Source of the DNA: an uncultured Pseudoflavonifractor sp.
Lineage (GTDB): Bacteria > Bacillota > Clostridia > Oscillospirales > Oscillospiraceae
Reading direction: 5' to 3'
DNA length: 38,382 bases
NCBI GenBank assembly: GCA_947425785.1
Contig: CANEAY010000016.1
Location: forward strand, 1 to 38,382
The position numbers and the translations under genes were made by a program. Position 1 is the first letter of the stretch; each line of letters opens with the position of its first letter. The notes under the pieces were generated by a model. It saw only the letters and a program-made list of their open reading frames with translations. It searched no databases and had not been told where the DNA came from. Shown one piece after another: positions 36,028-38,382 of this stretch.

Positions 36028-36533
36028 TGGACTTGGGAAAAGCGCTGCTGCGCAAATGCTTGCCCATCTTTATCCTGGCGGGGGCGTGCAATACCCTGGT
36101 GGTCTTTACCGTAAAAGGACAGACTGCTTTGGAACTGCTGGGCGGAGTCGTTGTGGGGCTGGGGGAACTGACCGCCAGCCTCAGCGGCTGGCTCCTGCTG
36201 GGCGGAAAGGGAAAAAAGAAGAACCAAGCCTATCTCCGTTTTGCTGTTTTGCTGGGGTTAGCGGTCATGGGCCCGGGTGTGGCGATGATGGCTCATGAAG
36301 CCCTGATGGCGCGATACGGCCTGTTAGGGTGTCTTACCATGGCGGCGGCAACGGTGGTTCCCTGTGGTATTGTGCTGACCGCTTGGGCAGGGAAGAAACG
36401 GAGAATGACCGAAGGGGAAGCAGAAGTGGGAAGCGATTCTCAATTGGAGCAGTTAGAGACATTGCGGAAGGCGGGGGTCATTACAGAGGAGGAGTTTCGT
36501 CAACGGCGGGCGGCCCTCTCAAAGCACCCCTAA
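36027..36533 (+). CDS. Small membrane protein with C-terminal SHOCT-like domain
   Basis: A 168-aa protein with about four predicted membrane segments (10-30, 34-60, 68-86, 95-118) and a cytoplasmic C-terminus QLEQLETLRKAGVITEEEF then RQRRAALSKHP, a SHOCT-type short helical domain. I recognise no specific family for the membrane part. AAGGA lies 6 bases before the ATG, and that ATG overlaps the stop of the upstream SHOCT gene, so the two are probably translated together and may form a complex. SHOCT domains are usually found at protein ends and may mediate oligomerisation. Confidence 0.8.
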   Translation: MDLGKALLRKCLPIFILAGACNTLVVFTVKGQTALELLGGVVVGLGELTASLSGWLLLGGKGKKKNQAYLRFAVLLGLAVMGPGVAMMAHEALMARYGLLGCLTMAAATVVPCGIVLTAWAGKKRRMTEGEAEVGSDSQLEQLETLRKAGVITEEEFRQRRAALSKHP

Positions 36534-36574
36534 GCTCCAGCAGTAAAAACAAAGTGAGAAAGAGGATGAAGACA

Positions 36575-37588
36575 ATGGAGACAAATCTGTGGAAGAAGGC
36601 CCTGGCTCTGGGTCTGGGGGCCTCTCTGGTGCTTTCCGGCTGCGGCGGCGGGGGAGAGAAGACCCCCAATCCCACGCCTTCCGCCGCTGCGGAGGAGAGC
36701 GAGGCTCCCCGGGACTACAGCAAGTACAATACTTATTTGGACTTGACCGACGATATGGCCAATATAGAAGAGGTGCTGACGGTGTACTTCGAAAATGTGG
36801 AGTACGCTCCCGACTTTGCCCTGGTGGAGGGCGGGGACTACGCTGCCATCAAGGATGCCGTATCCTTCTACACCCCCATGACCCACACCGCCGAGGAGGC
36901 TTTGGCGTACGCCGATGAGGAGCCCTCCTATCCCGAGGCAGACGCGGCCATGAAGGCCCTGGGCGAAAGCCCCGTTCAGGTGATGGACGCCCTGAATCAC
37001 CTGGCCTCCTACCTGCGCTTTGACGACTTTGAGGAGGACAACATGGCCAAAGCCCCGGAGCTCCACGCCGAGCTGATGGCCGCCCTGGAGACCTACGACC
37101 TCCACTTCGGTGAGTTCTTTGCCGCCATCAATACCCTGGCCGAGGAGAGCCGGGACGAGGATCGGGAGCAGCTTTTAGAGGAGGGACAGATGATCCTCTA
37201 TCACTCCCTGTGCCTGCTCCACACCAGCGAGGACATCCTGGACGAGATCATGGCCCAGGTACAGGCCGCCTCCGAGGAGGCGGGGGAGCAGGTGTTTCCC
37301 GCCATTGACGGAACCAATACCGCCCCTCTCTTCGGCCAGCTCCAGACCGCCTATGAGGGCCTCACCGAGGCCATGGGCAAGGAGGAGGAGCAGCAGAAGA
37401 TCAAGTCCTTCAGCGGCAAGGTGGCGGAAAACGCCATGAAGCTCTACACCAACAAGGTCAACGCCCTCTATATCAGCATGGGGAACCTGGCGAAGGCGCT
37501 GACGGACGGCGCCGACTATGTGGACGCCTTCAACAGCGCCAACGAGGCCATCAGCGGCATGGTGGGCGCCTACAACAGCATCCTTTGA
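36575..37588 (+). CDS. Lipoprotein, DUF3829-like
   Basis: A 337-aa secreted lipoprotein: signal peptide with lipobox LSGC followed by Gly residues, a Pro/Ala/Glu linker, then an acidic, mostly helical body starting [14 protein letters not shown]. That KYNxYIxL-type start and helical pattern resemble DUF3829 (YiiG-like) proteins; the assignment is moderate. The start chosen is the ATG at 36575, 9 bases after AAAGAGG; an in-frame ATG at 36566 is directly against that site. An in-frame extension upstream is antiparallel to nothing real and overlaps the previous gene. The function is unknown. Confidence 0.8.
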   Translation: METNLWKKALALGLGASLVLSGCGGGGEKTPNPTPSAAAEESEAPRDYSKYNTYLDLTDDMANIEEVLTVYFENVEYAPDFALVEGGDYAAIKDAVSFYTPMTHTAEEALAYADEEPSYPEADAAMKALGESPVQVMDALNHLASYLRFDDFEEDNMAKAPELHAELMAALETYDLHFGEFFAAINTLAEESRDEDREQLLEEGQMILYHSLCLLHTSEDILDEIMAQVQAASEEAGEQVFPAIDGTNTAPLFGQLQTAYEGLTEAMGKEEEQQKIKSFSGKVAENAMKLYTNKVNALYISMGNLAKALTDGADYVDAFNSANEAISGMVGAYNSIL

Positions 37589-37590
37589 CC

Positions 37591-38031
37591 GTGAAGACTG
37601 TTACCATCTACACCGACGGGGCCTGCTCCGGCAACCCCGGCCCCGGGGGCTGGGGGGCTATCCTCCAGTACGGCAAGTTCAAAAAGGAGCTCTCCGGCGG
37701 GGAGGAACAGACCACCAACAACCGCATGGAGCTTACCGGGGTCATCACTGCTCTGGAGGCGTTGAAGGAGCCCTGCATCGTGGAGCTTTGGTCCGACTCC
37801 AAGTATGTCATCGACGCCCTGGAAAAGGGCTGGGCCAAAGGCTGGAAGGCCCGGGGCTGGATCAAGCCGGACAAAAAGCCCGCCCTAAACCCCGACCTGT
37901 GGGAGCGGCTTTTGGAGCTGTGCGAGTACCACACGGTGCATCTCCATTGGGTCAAGGGCCACGCCGACAACGAGTTCAACAACCGCTGCGATGAGCTGGC
38001 GGTAGCGGAGAGCCAGAAGTTCAGAAAATAA
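37591..38031 (+). CDS. rnhA: Ribonuclease HI
   Basis: A 146-aa RNase HI, which cuts the RNA strand of RNA-DNA hybrids. The catalytic acids are in [14 protein letters not shown] (Asp), NRMELTGVI (Glu), SDSKYV (Asp) and CDELA (Asp), with the HWVKGHAD loop carrying the catalytic His. The GTG at 37591 gives the usual [10 protein letters not shown] start; a TTG at 37585 that overlaps the lipoprotein stop is the alternative. No clear ribosome site is seen for either, so translation may depend on coupling to the upstream gene. Confidence 0.95.
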   Translation: MKTVTIYTDGACSGNPGPGGWGAILQYGKFKKELSGGEEQTTNNRMELTGVITALEALKEPCIVELWSDSKYVIDALEKGWAKGWKARGWIKPDKKPALNPDLWERLLELCEYHTVHLHWVKGHADNEFNNRCDELAVAESQKFRK

Positions 38032-38070
38032 AAAAACACCTCTGTTTCCGGTGAAACAGAGGTGTTTTTT
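38031..38070. terminator. Bidirectional terminator between rnhA and mrp-like gene
   Basis: A perfect inverted repeat with 18-bp arms (38031-38048, 38053-38070) and four-base loop CGGT, with T runs on both strands, between convergent genes. Confidence 0.93.
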
Positions 38071-38077
38071 TCGGCCC

Positions 38078-38382
38078 TTACAGCTCCCGGGCCAGGTCTT
38101 CCAGATAGTTGTGGGAGAGATTCTCCACGTCCCCGGCGTCGCAGGCGGCGGCCAGGGCGGGGTCGATGGGCAGGCGGGCCGCCACCTTCAAACCATGGGC
38201 GGAGGCGATCTCCTCGATGTGGCTCTCGCCGAAGATGTGGTGCTGCTTGCCGCAGTCGGGGCAGCGGAAGTAGCTGTAATTTTCCACCAGGCCCAGGATG
38301 GGGATATTCATCATCTCCGCCATCTTCACCGCCTTCTCCACGATCATGCTCACCAGCTCCTGGGGGGAGGTGACCACGATGA
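38078..38382 (-). CDS. Mrp/NBP35 family P-loop ATPase, C-terminal part
   Basis: About 100 C-terminal residues; the 5' part with the Walker motifs lies beyond the right edge. Recognisable features are IVVTSPQELVSMIVEKAVKM, NIPILGLVENYSYF and the CxxC of RCPDCGKQHHIFGES, typical of Mrp/ApbC proteins, which carry Fe-S clusters between subunits. This fragment continues AARLPIDPALAAACDAGDVE, the usual end region. It is convergent with rnhA. A GTG at 38377 is not the true start, because the reading stays open to the window edge. Confidence 0.9.
   Translation of the reverse strand, partial: IVVTSPQELVSMIVEKAVKMAEMMNIPILGLVENYSYFRCPDCGKQHHIFGESHIEEIASAHGLKVAARLPIDPALAAACDAGDVENLSHNYLEDLAREL

Overview
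The window looks like a high-GC, anaerobic, low-redox Firmicute of the Oscillospiraceae type (Clostridium cluster IV relatives). The evidence is the Firmicutes order of genes around the replication origin (jag-yidC-yidD-rnpA-rpmH | dnaA-dnaN-yaaA-recF-remB-gyrB-gyrA), the presence of Jag, RemB and YidD, and a CoA-based fermentation operon with an oxygen-sensitive 4-hydroxybutyryl-CoA dehydratase. Species cannot be fixed from the sequence alone. No rRNA, tRNA, CRISPR array, insertion sequence or prophage gene was seen.

Region 1 (1-14378, all minus strand) is one long operon, read from pct down to etfB, which runs off the left edge. Its first half (pct, MaoC-type hydratase, crotonase, three acyl-CoA dehydrogenases) looks like a front end that activates and oxidises a carboxylic acid. 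Its second half (AbfD, nitroreductase, thiolase, Hbd, Crt, Bcd-like dehydrogenase, class II CoA-transferase, NifU-like protein, small five-cysteine protein, EtfB) is a complete route from 4-hydroxybutyryl-CoA or crotonyl-CoA to butyrate plus acetate. Two adjacent dehydrogenases (8129-10370) have lost complementary essential residues, which suggests one mixed enzyme.

Region 2 (14379-19804) holds a LysR regulator and, on the plus strand, a DctP-DctQ-DctM TRAP importer followed by a DUF1847 protein. The promoters of the catabolic operon and of the TRAP operon carry the same layout: a 23-bp T-N11-A dyad, an identical 11-mer, and a -10 box, all at identical spacings. This ties importer and catabolic operon into one predicted LysR regulon for an unidentified carboxylate.

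Region 3 (19844-23259) has a 55-aa protein divergent from a small XRE regulator with a palindrome in the shared promoter, an AI-2E/YtvI-type membrane protein, and a membrane-anchored HtrA-like protease.

Region 4 (23270-35663) is the origin region: the rpmH cluster leftward and the dnaA cluster rightward. DnaA boxes lie on both sides of dnaA, and a DnaA-trio-like unwinding element lies just before dnaN.

Region 5 (35685-38382) has two translationally linked SHOCT-domain membrane proteins (the first broken by one base in a C6 run), a DUF3829-like lipoprotein, RNase HI and the C-terminal end of an Mrp-family ATPase.
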